Positions 45,615-58,743 of a DNA stretch of 64,000 nt are shown here, piece by piece. Origin of the DNA: Selaginella moellendorffii (taxonomy: Eukaryota > Streptophyta > Lycopodiopsida > Selaginellales > Selaginellaceae). The position numbers and the translations under genes are program-made. The notes beneath the pieces are model-generated. The model ran no database searches and had not been told where the DNA came from. It saw only the letters and a list, made by a program, of their open reading frames with translations. The DNA is taken from contig NW_003314263.1 in NCBI RefSeq assembly GCF_000143415.4, forward strand, positions 1,948,749-2,012,748, read 5' to 3'. How positions within the stretch are numbered: position 1 is the stretch's first letter; each line of letters begins with the position of its first letter.

Positions 45615-47903
45615 CTAGCTTTGCCCTCCGTACACGCTGGACAGCAACACATAGGATGCAGATCTCCGTGGCTCCAGCACGACGGAATATGCCGCCGCAC
45701 ATTCCGCCTGCCGCACGCCGCTGGATATCCTAGACGCCGCTAGCAGCGTCGTCCACGCCACGTCGTTTGGGATGTACGGCATTGTGAGGAGAAGATCCTC
45801 GGCATCTTGGAGCTGTCCGGACTTGCAAAGAATGGCCACCATGTATGAGTAGTGCTCCACTGTGGGAGCTAGATTCCAGGCATCTTGGAGAAGAATAAAT
45901 TTTTTTCTACCAATGCTGGCTTTTCCAGCGTAGCTACAGGCATGAAACACGCTGGAGAACGTCTGCGCGTCGCAATATAGGCCATTGATTGCCAAGAGGG
46001 CCACTAGATCAAGGGCCAGGATCGAGTTTCCCGTCTGGGCATTTGTATTGATTATAGTGTTCCAAGAAATTGTGTCATGGTTGGGCATGGCTTTAAAGAG
46101 AATCGTGACATCGTGAAGATTCCCGAGCTGGGAATATGCCGCAAGCATTGTGTTCCACACTACTAGATTCTTCTCTGCCATGGAGTCGAAGATTCTTCTT
46201 GCTTCGTGAATATGCCCATTTTCAGCATATGCCAAGAGCATGGTAGTGTTTGATACTACATCATGGTGGCTAGGAATGTGATTGTAAATCCCTGCAGCAT
46301 AGTCAATGTGACCATGCAAAGAAAATGCTCGAATCATTGCAGTAGAACACACTAAGTCGTGTTCCACTAATCTACCAAACAAGAAACACGCTCGCTCAAG
46401 CTCGTTGTTGCTAGCATAAGCTTCAATCATCGTTGTGAAAGACACTAGATCAGGATCTGGAATTCTGTCAAACATCATTTCGGCGTCTACAAATTTGCCA
46501 CTTTGGGCATATGCTGCAAGCATGGTGTTCCATGAAACTATTGTCCGGTGAGGCATTTTTTCAAACATCTCCTTTGCTTCATGGAGGTTTCCATTTTGAG
46601 CATATGCCCTCAATAGGATATTCCAAGACACGGCGTTGTACTCAGGCATCTTGTCAAACAATGCTTTTGCTTTGTCGAGTTGATTGCTTTGAGCATATGA
46701 AGTTAACATTGAAGTGTATGCTATGAGATCAGGCTCAGGTATCATGTCAAACAATGCCTTGGCCTTTTCAACTTGAACGTTAGAGAAGGTTTGCAAGACA
46801 ATTGTGCACACTAGAGAATCCCATTCAGGCAACCTGTTAAAAAACAAATTCCAACATTCCTCCAAATACCCGTGTTGGGCATATGCGGTGATCATACAAG
46901 TCCATGTTCGCAAACTGGGATTGATAATATTGTTAAAAATGAGCCTAGCGTCATGCAGTTTTCCAGCGTTTGAAACTTCACGTATTAAAATGTACCATGG
47001 TGAATGTTCTCTACAAGAGCTTTGATCCAAATTATTCAAAAAGTTTATGGCTTTTCTATGATATTTCTTCGAGGCGTAAGCAGAAACAAGAAAATCACAT
47101 ATCTCCTGGCTATGTTCCGGCATTTTGTTAAAAAGAGTTTCACATTCATCCAGATCAACCGGGGCATATGCTTGAATAATCGCCACCCAGGTGGATAGAT
47201 CTCTCCAGTGCATCCGATCAAATAATTCTCTTGCCTTTTCAACTTGGAGCGATTTTCCAAGCGTCGCGATCAAAGTGTTGGATGATACAACGGAGTGTTC
47301 TGGCATCGCATCAAATAACTCTAAACCTTCCTTGACAAGACCTTTTTGGGCATATGCTTGGATCATAGAGTTCCATGAAATAGTGTCTCGCTGTGCCATT
47401 TTCTTAAACAAATCCTGGCACTCGCTAAGCTTCCCAGACTGAGAATAAGCCGCGATCATCGCCGTCCACATCACCACATTAGAACAAGGGCTCTGATCAA
47501 ACAACACTCGCGCAGCTACAACATCACCACTTTGGGCATATGCGGTTATCAAAGTTGTCCAGGACACAGCATCTCTCTCCGGCATCTTTTCGAAGAGATT
47601 CTGTGCTTCTGTAAGATTCCCATTCTCAACGCACACTCTGATCATAAGATTCCAAGAAAAAACATTTCGATCAGAGATCTTTCGAAAGGTTTCTTGGGCA
47701 TCCTCAAGACTCCGGCACTTACCGTACATCTCCACCAAAAGATTCGCTAGATACCGGCTCTGAGAGTAAGAGCTACTGAGAACTAGGCTATGGATTCTCT
47801 TCCCTGCGCACAAATCTCTGGAGTTTCCACAAGATCGTATTCTCCCCGCGAGAGAATCTTCTTCCTCTCTCGCGTTTGGCAGCGCCGTGCCAATTGCCGC
47901 CAT
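45615..47903 (-). CDS. PLS-type pentatricopeptide repeat protein, E1-like end
   Basis: A single-exon gene of 762 residues. The leader 'CGNSRDLCAGKRIHSLVLSS' resembles the opening of many PLS proteins. It is followed by about twenty repeats, mostly 31-residue S-like units ('NTLIATLGKSLQVEKARELF', 'WNTMLAAYAQSGKFVDAEMM'). A longer repeat lies near residues 640-680, and the E1-like end ('MPYIPNDVAWTTLLAASRIS', 'SASYVLLSS') stops without DYW. Expected role: organellar RNA binding; target unknown. The start ATG is at 47903. The gene is head-to-head with enolase and its 3' end almost abuts the NSE4-like gene. Confidence 0.9.
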   Translation of the reverse strand: MAAIGTALPNAREEEDSLAGRIRSCGNSRDLCAGKRIHSLVLSSSYSQSRYLANLLVEMYGKCRSLEDAQETFRKISDRNVFSWNLMIRVCVENGNLTEAQNLFEKMPERDAVSWTTLITAYAQSGDVVAARVLFDQSPCSNVVMWTAMIAAYSQSGKLSECQDLFKKMAQRDTISWNSMIQAYAQKGLVKEGLELFDAMPEHSVVSSNTLIATLGKSLQVEKARELFDRMHWRDLSTWVAIIQAYAPVDLDECETLFNKMPEHSQEICDFLVSAYASKKYHRKAINFLNNLDQSSCREHSPWYILIREVSNAGKLHDARLIFNNIINPSLRTWTCMITAYAQHGYLEECWNLFFNRLPEWDSLVCTIVLQTFSNVQVEKAKALFDMIPEPDLIAYTSMLTSYAQSNQLDKAKALFDKMPEYNAVSWNILLRAYAQNGNLHEAKEMFEKMPHRTIVSWNTMLAAYAQSGKFVDAEMMFDRIPDPDLVSFTTMIEAYASNNELERACFLFGRLVEHDLVCSTAMIRAFSLHGHIDYAAGIYNHIPSHHDVVSNTTMLLAYAENGHIHEARRIFDSMAEKNLVVWNTMLAAYSQLGNLHDVTILFKAMPNHDTISWNTIINTNAQTGNSILALDLVALLAINGLYCDAQTFSSVFHACSYAGKASIGRKKFILLQDAWNLAPTVEHYSYMVAILCKSGQLQDAEDLLLTMPYIPNDVAWTTLLAASRISSGVRQAECAAAYSVVLEPRRSASYVLLSSVYGGQS

Positions 47904-48102
47904 TGTTTAAAGCTTTCAACGGCCAGGATGGCCTATACCCACGGTTACGATGGAAAACAATCGCGACCTTTCATCTCGTTGCGCCTTTTGATTCAAAAGT
48001 GGAGCCCGTAACCCCCGCCGTTGGATCTTATTGCTGTTTATTTTCCACTCCCCGGGGCCATTTTTAGGGTTTGCATCGCGCGAGGGTTTTTGGCTGGGCG
48101 AG
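47904..48102. promoter_or_regulatory. 199-bp divergent promoter between PPR gene and ENO3
   Basis: The two start codons face away from each other across 199 bp, so both promoters and 5' leaders share this interval. 'TTAGGGTTT' at 48065-48073, close to the enolase ATG, resembles the telo-box element common upstream of plant housekeeping genes. Confidence 0.7.
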
Positions 48103-50213
<2,111 letters not shown>

Positions 50214-51546
50214 AACAGGTTAGATGAGTAGGACTACATATATTTCCATCGGCTTGGCTCCAGGTATATCCCGCGCAAATAAAAAAGCTTTGAGGCTTGG
50301 TATGACTAACGTCATACTCGCTCTACTTCCAAATTCTTGGTACTGCCTACTCATGAACATGGTGTGCTACATTGGTCAACTTGGTTTCGTGTCTTCTAGT
50401 GCATGCTACAGAAGAAAAACCAGCTCCTGAATATGAAATGGTACCTTTCTTTACTTTTCTATGATTGTCTATGTTGTTGAAAGCTTGACATTCCTCTTGT
50501 AGGTGCTGGCAAGGCTTCCACAAGTGGCCCACGCTGTTCCGGTTAGAAAACTCTTATATCTGCCTAGAAGAAGTGACTTCGGACCCTTTCTCGGCTCGAT
50601 GGAGGAATGAGTAGCCTGGACGAAGGCTGCTGATGCAGGTGCATGCGCTTTTCTTTGTTATTGAATTATCTGACTTGGATTTCTCAGCCTCCGATGGAGC
50701 TGACAAAAGGTTTTTCAACTCGGGACTCGAGAACTTAACAGTACGAAAGGGTGGGCGCTGGAACGAGAAACAAAGAGGAAAAGAAAAGTAAAAAGAAAAG
50801 GTGACACGCATCCTATGTGAGTGATTTCTCTCCCTCTTTTGCATTTTATGTGGAAGTAAAACCTCCACCAGCGTGGCATGATGTGGATCGTGAGCGTGAT
50901 ATTCATTAGGCAGGCCCAGGAAGGACAGCGACTCATTTCCGGTCTTTTGTTGGCCTTTTTTTCTTAAATGGTTGAGTCGACGGACTGCTTGGGTGGTGTT
51001 GTTGGCCTGCCTGTGACTGCTTGTGTCTATCTGACTTACCTTTGGGGTCTTTTTCCAGAGCTCTCAATCAGCATTCACACGTCCAGACGAAAGAAGAAGG
51101 CCACAGGTCGGGTCTTTGATTTATGTGGCTTTGTCGATTGCTCTAAACATGTATTCCCTGCTTACAGAAGAAAGCACTGCGTTTGGATCATCCGCCCTGT
51201 GCGTGGATCCAACTCCGTAATGACGACTTTAAAGCTGAGGTGAGATCGTCGTCTCGCTCAGGTATTTTGTTTCAAGAAGAAGAAAAGGTACTTAATTCCA
51301 GCGGTCTCTCGCTTTTGAAGGTACAAAACGAAATTTCTTCGCACGGCTGTACACCTTGTCCTCTCTGTGGGGCGTATTGAATTGGAAGCTAGCTCCACAC
51401 AAACAGTGCCGCTGCCTTGGAAGAAAAATATCGCGGGGCCTTCCTCCAAACAGGTTCGCGTCCCCTCCATTTTAAAACCCTCAAAACCAGCAGGGATCGA
51501 GACGATGATCGAGGAAAGATTATTCCCCATCATTTGAGCAACCAAC
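50214..51546. other. Intergenic; no gene recognised
   Basis: Enolase 3' flank followed by unstructured DNA. Splice-like sites near 51176 and 51277 could belong to a 5' leader of the small frame at 51547. Open frames are unsupported. Confidence 0.5.
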
Positions 51547-51821
51547 ATGCACGTAAGATCCAAGAACTTTTTCTTTTTTTTCCTCTCTCTCGGTTTGCCG
51601 AGGTTTTTGTAATGTGTGATTGTGTGCTACAGAGCGAGCAAGCCACTATCTCGATTTTGGTGTTGGTGATGGGTGTGCTGCTCGTTTTGCTCCTTCGCGT
51701 GACAAGAACGATTGGAGTTGGATTGGATGGATTGATGCGCGTGTTCTTGCTTAGCGAGGACGCAAAGAAATCCCACCTGGGAATTAAACGGCCAGTGTGG
51801 GGATTTAAAGGTTCTTGGTGA
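51547..51821 (+). CDS. Possible small single-pass membrane protein
   Basis: Exons 51547-51552 (ATG CAC) and 51633-51821 join in phase across an 80-bp intron. They encode 64 residues, 'MHSEQATISILVLVMGVLLV...', with one strongly hydrophobic helix at residues 8-24 and a basic tail. Not recognised. The support is the clean splice and the helix only. Confidence 0.35.
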
Positions 51822-52273
51822 TTTTAGAGGCTTCGTTTATTGCTTCCCAGATTCCTCTGTTAGAGAGCTCATAAATACCGAGGGAGTGCTGTACAGTTTG
51901 GGCCACTGGCGCGCGATTGACTTATCCCTGCCGTACACTTCATTCTCGTGCGGTGAAGAAACCCTGGCCCGTCATTGCCTTATTTGCATTAGTTTTATGC
52001 GTTCGCGCGATTCGGAGGAGCGGCTATGGCGCTGGCGGGCGGGGCACGGCCAAAGGCGCTAGGGTTTTGCTCGCGATGGGAAATTTCAGTCGAGCAGCGC
52101 GTAGGAGCATCGAAATCTCTCTCGCGCGCTCTCTCGGGGAAGCAGGAATAGGTCTGGCCTCTCCAGGGGCGATTATCGAGCTGTGCGTTGCGCGCGTGGT
52201 GATCTAGGCGGCTCGCAAGGGAGTGTTTTGCTAGAGGGGGGCAGGAAATGCTCTGGACGATCGGAGCAGCACG
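51822..52273. other. Probable promoter and leader of the kinase-fold gene
   Basis: GC-rich with 'GCTAGGGTTTTGC' at about 52060, a telo-box-like sequence common near plant transcription starts. No gene is seen. Confidence 0.5.
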
Positions 52274-54542
52274 ATGAAATCTGGTAGATTATCTCTCTGT
52301 GCGCTGGGATTTCCCGAAATATTCATGGCTGTGCTTTGTCTGTGCAGCGCGGAGGGCGAGAATCAATGCTCCATCGTCTGGCCACAGCGAGGGGAGTTAC
52401 GGAAAAATCGCGTCCTCGGGTGAGTGAGCGCTAGAAGCTCTGCGATTTCTTCGATTCTTTTTTCTAAGCGATTGCGTGGCCTCCACAGTGAAGTACTCTG
52501 GGCTCAAAGATTTTGCTAAACGCTTCGTGGATTGCGACGAGTTCACCTCCCACGCGCAAGAATGGCTGTTAGGTAAGCTCGGGAATCCGGAAGATCAGTT
52601 CAAAGAGCCTTTCCAGCTTGACGAGCTCAAGCAGCTGGACTATGCGCTGGAAGGAGTGATCTTCCAGCAGCTCCTACGAATGCCGTACTGGCAGCGTGGC
52701 CTCTCGGGGAACATCGCCGCGGAGATAAACCTCGCGGTGGAGGATTTCCTCCACACCATAGCTCAGACGCTATGGGAGACGCTGTGGAGCTCGGAGGACC
52801 GGATGCCATTCTTCGTCACAGGGCCTCGGGGGAAGAGGAGCTACTTGGACGGTGTGGCTCTGGTTGGGAAAAGTGGCAGGGGGATGAACACAGTGTGGGA
52901 GCACATAGTGGAATTCGTGGAGGTCCAGCCAGAGATTGGAGGAGACGCTGGGTTTGCCGTGAGCTCCATCGTTGGTCGCTCGCTCTTCCATGGGATTCAT
53001 ATGCTCATGTCGAGGCTCTACTCCGAGAAGAAGCCGTCGGTGAGAAAGCACACGGACACGGCCTACGTCTTGTTCGTGGATTCCAAGTGCGGTGGGGTGA
53101 TGAGACTACGTGGGGATATCTCGAAGCTGGATACCAAGGCAGGACTAACTTATGAGGTTGCGACGGACTGGCTCGAGCAGCATGCAGACGTAGCGGTCTC
53201 TTCGGTCGAGCAGGTATGGAACAGGTTTGGCAACGCTAACTGGGGGGACTTGGGGGCCTTGCAGCTCATTCTGGCGACTTTACATTGTATCGAGCAATGT
53301 AGAGGGTCGCCGAAGAGATCGCTGGCCGAGTTGGCGAGCGACCACGGGTCGCGGCTGCACAGGCGGAAGATCGAGCGGCGGTTTCTGGAAATCCAGGAGA
53401 ATGGAATAGACCATTCTTACCGGCAAGAAGTTACGAGCCATGAGATACAGGAGATCGAGGAGATCGAAGCACAGGAGATTATACGCGAGTTTGAAGCACT
53501 GAAGCTGGAGCCGGGGTCGACGCTGTGGCTGGAGGATGCCCAATGGCAACGCGGCTGTGGCTTTCGGATAGTAAGCAGCCTAGGAGACGAGAAGTACTCG
53601 ATGTACAGCGCAACCTCCCTGGACGAAGGTGACAAGCTACTGTCCGTGTACGTTGGAGCGCATCCCTCTCAGCTGGAGCCGTCGTGGGAGGACATGACGA
53701 CGTGGTATCAAGTCCAGCGGCAGACCAGAATTCTCAACACCATGAGCCAGAGGGGAGTCTCCAGCAGGTACTTGCCGCAGCTCGTATCGTCCGGCCGAAT
53801 CCTCCACTCGGGCTCCTGCTCCAAACAGAGTCCTGGCGGCCGTTGCGATCATCCGTCGTGTGGGATCTCGGTGCTGGTCACGTCTCCAGTTGGGGAGCCG
53901 CTGGACATAGTGGTGGCCAAGCACGGCTGGCTCTCGCCGGTGGAAGCTCTCAGGTGCTGCCACGATTTGCTCTCGGCGCTGCGCAGCGCTGGGTCCGCGG
54001 GGATCCAGCACGGGGATATCAGCCCCCAGCGAGTGATCCGGGTGAAAGGTGATGGAGACTACTTCTACGTTCTCATCGACTGGGGCCGGGCAGTGCTGGA
54101 AGACCGGGACAGTCCCGCGATATCTCCTCGCTACTCGTCGACTTACGCGCTCCAGGAGGGGAAGCTGTGCCCGGCCGCCGACGCCGAGAGCCTCGTCTAT
54201 CTGCTCTACTTCCTCGTCGGTGGGAGTATGCCGGAGTTTGAGAGCTTGGAGGCCGCGCTCCAGTGGAGAGAGCGGGCTTGGGCTTTGAGAACTTTCCAGC
54301 TCTTGCTCGGGGAGATCTCGACGGTGCTCAAGGCCTATGCGGACTACATCGATAGCTTGATCGGGACTCCATACCCGGCGGACTATGATATCTGGTTGAG
54401 GAGAATAAGCAGGGCGTTTCAATCGTCCTCCGATCAGGACAACCATGGCAAGAGGATTCAATACATTGAAGGCTCCGGGGGTGTGATCAAGCCGGTGGAT
54501 TACAACACTGGTGAATCGTCCGGGACGTCGGGAACTTCGTGA
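52274..54542 (+). CDS. Kinase-fold (FunK1/phosphotransferase-like) protein of unknown substrate
   Basis: Three exons, 52274-52283, 52348-52419 and 52489-54542, encode 711 residues. The last exon is open further upstream to a GTG at 52476, but a 3' splice site lies at 52488, and the two small exons supply an ATG and join in phase ('MKSARRARINAPSSGH...'). The C-terminal third has a kinase-like catalytic site: 'GIQHGDISPQRVIRV' near residue 535 (HxD loop with an aspartate) and 'LIDWGRAV' near 557 (DxG equivalent), then 'DAESLVYLLYFLVGG'. This pattern recalls FunK1-type and aminoglycoside-phosphotransferase-like kinases. The N-terminal 350 residues are not recognised. Reaction and substrate are unknown. 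Confidence 0.7.
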
Positions 54543-54888
54543 CAGTCGAGAGACAAAAGATCACGCTGCGAAGTTATTTTGGCTCGATCATCCAAGGCGT
54601 AAGTGGATGTTCCTTGGCACGAAGAACACACGGTAAGGAAAGTGAGTCCACAGGACTCTAGAGGAAGAACGATCTTTCCAAACAGATTCTTTCACTGCTT
54701 AAAGTTTTTATGCGATCAAAAGGTTTTTTAATCTGTAAGTTCTTTTTTGCATTGCAATCCAAAAAGGTATATAAATTCCTTAATGTGCTTTGATCGCCGC
54801 CGTCCAGTCACTACCGTCCAACCGCTACCGTTGGATGGTCAATAAATCGCTGGTTTGGAGCTAGGGTTCCAGGACATCCTTTTTTACA
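54543..54888. other. Intergenic between kinase-fold and Fic genes
   Basis: Contains the 3' end of one gene and the promoter of the next; 'GAGCTAGGGTTCC' at about 54858 is telo-box-like. It shows no match to the upstream DNA of the Fic pseudogene. Confidence 0.5.
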
Positions 54889-55764
54889 ATGGCCATGATC
54901 AAGAGCATCGAGAAGTGCGTGTCAAAGTATGAATCACTGCCTGAGAAGAAGAAGAGTGGCGCGCTCAAGCAGGGCAGAGCAATGGTGAAAGAGTTTGTGT
55001 TCCAAGTGGCACACATCGAGGGCGAAGGGCTCAACACACTCCAAGAGGTCAGCGATGCCATTAACCAGTACGACCAGACAAAGTCCTTCGCGCTTGACGG
55101 CTTTGGCGGTGACAAAAAACCAAAGCTCATGTCAACGCTCAACCTTTACAAATGCCTGTGCTGGGTCAACGCTCTGACTAAGGCCGAGAAAGTTCCACGC
55201 CTAGATTTCGAAAAGATTCTCCAGATCCATAAGATGCTTGGGGAGAATACCAAGGACGAGGCCGACGCGGGGGAGTTCCGGAGGGGCGAGGCCTGGACAT
55301 TGACCACAGAGAAACGCAAGCATGTCTACATGGATCCTAAGAAGATCCCGGCGGCTCTCGAGCAGCTACTGTCATCTACCAACAAATCCCTCGAGGAGGC
55401 ATTTGCAGCAGATCCCAAGCTCAGGGTTGCAAAGGTGGTGAGCATCAGCGCTGCCTTCTTTTACAAGTTTGAGAGTGTCCACCCGTTCAGGGATGGGAAT
55501 GGACGTGTGGGCAGGCTTTTGGTGGCCTACTTGCTTGCCTCCATCGTTCCCTGGGGTGCCAACAATCTCTATGCGCCCCTTGGCGGCGATGACGTTTTCA
55601 ATCCCTGGGATCCTCCAAGGTTTGTGGACAAGAGTGTGTACCTTAAGTGCTTCCAAGTGATGCAACAAAGGAAGAACAAGAGTGGCGAGCATCCGGTGGA
55701 ACTGGAGGCGCTCTTGGTCCAAGGGATTCACATTGGCTGGACAAAGTTCCTCAAGTGTTTATAA
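54889..55764 (+). CDS. Fic-domain protein (predicted nucleotidyltransferase/AMPylase), intronless
   Basis: A single exon of 291 residues. The complete Fic motif 'HPFRDGNGRVGRL' begins at His198 (consensus HxFx[D/E]GNGRxxR), with the catalytic His and phosphate-binding Arg present. Upstream, 'HIEGEGLNTLQEV' near residues 40-52 resembles the class II inhibitory helix (IEGN-type), although the usual Ser/Thr four residues before the Glu is Val here. 'GEFRRGEAWTL' fits the Fic beta-hairpin region. Fic enzymes transfer AMP or other nucleotide parts to hydroxyl groups of target proteins. Fic genes are unusual in land plants to my knowledge, and the lack of introns among intron-bearing neighbours is notable. 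A broken inverted copy lies at 26867-27577. The target is unknown. Confidence 0.88.
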   Translation: MAMIKSIEKCVSKYESLPEKKKSGALKQGRAMVKEFVFQVAHIEGEGLNTLQEVSDAINQYDQTKSFALDGFGGDKKPKLMSTLNLYKCLCWVNALTKAEKVPRLDFEKILQIHKMLGENTKDEADAGEFRRGEAWTLTTEKRKHVYMDPKKIPAALEQLLSSTNKSLEEAFAADPKLRVAKVVSISAAFFYKFESVHPFRDGNGRVGRLLVAYLLASIVPWGANNLYAPLGGDDVFNPWDPPRFVDKSVYLKCFQVMQQRKNKSGEHPVELEALLVQGIHIGWTKFLKCL

Positions 55765-57190
55765 ACTTCTGATGAATTCCTAATGTATCAAATACATCGC
55801 CAAGCGACATTAATGGGGAAAAATATGTACTTAGTACTGTTTTGTTCGTGAATAAAATTTACAATGCACATCTCTGACTCTCATGAGTAAATAAGGATTA
55901 AATCTAAAACTTCCTTGATCTAACGTTAGTAGCAATCTGGGACATGTTATGGAAACAAACTTCCGTGGATCATACTCCTTTATTCCTCTAGAAGAGGAGA
56001 TCTGAACAAGCACTCCCACAGTATGGTCACATAAACTGGAAGAAGATCTTGGAGCTGTAAGGCTCGAGAGAATGCGTTCTCAGCCTCCCATCCCAGAGCG
56101 TGGTTCTGGTCCATGATGCGTCCATCTAGCCCAACACCAGGAGGCTGATGTTGCTGATAGAAGCAAACACTACTCTTCCCACGAGCTTGGAGCCGATCGA
56201 GGGGGTTTGTGTCAGCTTGTCTGGACACCATTCCAAACATGGTGGTGTTGATCGTGCCTGGAAGTGGCGACATTCACTCGGGCGTTAGGAGGAAGAGTAA
56301 GTGTGTATGCAATTATAAAAGCTTATGTCTCCTGGGACAATACTTCAAGCAATGATATGAAGACAAACCATCTGAGGTAAGACTTTGTGTGTATATCGAC
56401 TCATTCTAAGTCATGGAAACAGCAAAATTCATTACGACTTTGCTCATCCAGACAACTTACTTGTCAACCCTCTCGCCTCATGCTTAGCTGGGAGAATAAA
56501 TGCATGAAACCGACTATACAATGATATAACATATACTATAGGCAAGACGGAACCTACATGAGGACTATTAGTACCGTCATGCCCAATTAGATTCATGTGA
56601 GCATTGTATCCCTCTTTATAGGGGACTAGGGACATGGAGAGTTGAGCATAATTTATTGTTGTATGTTTTGTGAAACATCTAGTGATTCCTTGATCAATCG
56701 TGGAGCAAGTTACTGCTGATTGCAATGTACTCTGCAAAAGACTCAGAGGACACCATAGAAATAGACAAACAAAGTCTTCCACATGGCAACCATAGCACCG
56801 GCCTTTCAGTATTGTATTACAGATCAGGCTGTGCCTATCTACATTGAAAAGGAAACGTAAGATGGTCTCGGTTGGGGTGGGCTCGCAAAAGCTCATGAAC
56901 CACACGGCGATCTTGGAAAGACTCTGCATGGTAGAAATGGCTGACAGAAATCTGGTCTGGGATGGCGTCTGGCATCCACCAAGTCACTGCATGTGTGCCA
57001 GCTCGAGTCGGGATGCATTTGCCACCGTCCTTTCATATTGCTTGGTTAATGCAAGCAGCAAGACTTTGCCGTTTGGTTTGGTCGGATGCGAATTTCACAC
57101 TTTGGAATTTTTCGAAACAAGAGCCTTGCCTGATGTCAGATGAAGTTCTCCTATAAGAGCAGTCGTCTTAATCGGCCAAACACCACACGG
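55765..57190. other. Intergenic, with one unrecognised minus-strand frame
   Basis: Positions 55800-55975 recur inverted beside the Fic pseudogene. A minus-strand frame at 55980-56273 (97 codons, 'SSVCFYQQHQPPGVGLDGRI') has coding-like composition and could be a last exon, but no family or partner exon was found. The rest holds the P450 promoter. Confidence 0.45.
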
Positions 57191-58743
57191 ATGGATCTAG
57201 CACTTGCTGTCAGCTTTGGAATTTTCATCGCTCTCTGGGGCTTGTGGCTCTTGAAAGCTCGTTCAAATCTTCCACCAAGTCCATGGGGATTGCCCCTGAT
57301 TGGCCACTTACACTTGCTAGCAGGAATGCCCCCGCACAAAGCATTGCAACGCATGGCCAACAAGTATGGTCCTATTATTTCCTTGAGGTTGGGAATGATC
57401 CCAACTGTGGTGATCTCCAGCCCAGAGCTTGCCAAGGAGGTGTTCACCACACATGATCTAAATTTTGCTTCCAGGCCGTACATGGTTTTCGGCGAGTATT
57501 TCAGTTATAGCTCTGTTGGACTTGTAAGTAGTCCCCATGGAAAGCTATGGCGAAACACCCGCAAGCTGTGTACAACGGAGCTCTTCACGGCCCAGCGTAT
57601 CGACTCTTTCTCTTGGGTCAGAAGGGAGGAGCTCTCGCGTGCGTTGGAGGGGATTTTGAAGGCTCATGGCAATGACAAGCCTGTGGAGGTGAGAAAAGTG
57701 GCCAGTGTTTTCGCCTTCAACATCACATCACGAATTGTGATGAGCAAGAGGTACTTTGGTGACGAAAACGTGGATGCCGATGCCATGGAATTCAAGGAGC
57801 TCAATGACAATGTTCTTGAGCTGACCATCAATCCCTGTCTTAGCAACTTGGTGCCCTGGTACCTGAGATGGCTGGACTGGCAGATCCCTCGGTACAAGCG
57901 AATCCATGCCAAGCAAGACAAGTTCTTGCAAAAGATCGTTGACGAGCACAAGGAGACAACACGGAAATGCAAGGATTTCCTTGATATCATGCTTGACTTC
58001 TTTGGAGCAGGGACACAAGGGGAGACATATGTGAAGGCAAACCTCATGGTAACCCGTGCAAAACTTTTCCATATTGCTGCTAACAGGTATTTCTATGACA
58101 AATGCAGGAGATGTTAATTGGTGGAACTGATACCACCAGCACTGCAAGTGAGTGGCTCATTGCTGTATTGATGCACGATCCTCGAGTCATGGCCAAGCTC
58201 CGCGAGGAGCTCGACAGGGTTGTGGGCAACACTCGGATGGTGCAAGAGTCGGACCTCCCAAAGCTCGAATATCTCCAGCTCGTGCTCAAGGAGACATTGA
58301 GACGCTATCCTCCGGGTGCCATAATTATGCCGCACATCTCAAGCCAAGCATCCAACGTTGGCGGCTTTCACGTTCCAAAAGGGACCACTCTCCTGGTGAA
58401 TTCATGGGCGATTGGAATGGCTCCGGCAGTATGGGAGAATCCCACACAATTCCACCCGGAGCGCTTCTTGGGGAGCTCCATCGACGTCAAAGGCCAAAAC
58501 TTTGAGCTCCTCCCGTTTGGATCCGGCCGTAGAAAGTGTCCAGGAATGGCCATGGGATTGCGAGCAGTGGAGCTTCTCGTGGCGAATCTTATCCATGGAT
58601 TCGACTGGAGCTTTGTGCCCGGGACAACGCCGTCCATGGAAGATGTTTTTCGCAGTGCTATTCAGCTCAAGATCCCATTGCAAGCCATGGCAAGTCCAAG
58701 GTTCCCAAAGGATGTCTACATCAATCAGACATCACATCTTTAG
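57191..58743 (+). CDS. Cytochrome P450, A-type (CYP71-clan like)
   Basis: Exons 57191-58048 and 58108-58743, separated by a 59-bp intron, give 497 residues. An N-terminal membrane anchor is followed by the proline-rich hinge 'LPPSPWGLPLIGHLHLL', the I-helix oxygen-binding 'GGTDTT' near 291-296, the K-helix ExxR 'KETLRR', 'PERF', and the haem loop 'FGSGRRKCPG' near 422-431 with the axial cysteine. It is an ER-bound monooxygenase needing NADPH-P450 reductase. The single phase-0 intron just before the I-helix motif is typical of A-type plant P450s. The sequence is broadly like flavonoid and phenylpropanoid hydroxylases, but the substrate cannot be told. Translation from 57140 is open, but the ATG at 57191 gives the normal anchor length. 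Confidence 0.93.

Noticed and set aside
52476-52488. GTG start for the kinase-fold gene
   Set aside because: The bases are the end of an intron (CCACAG). Two upstream exons provide an ATG and join in frame.
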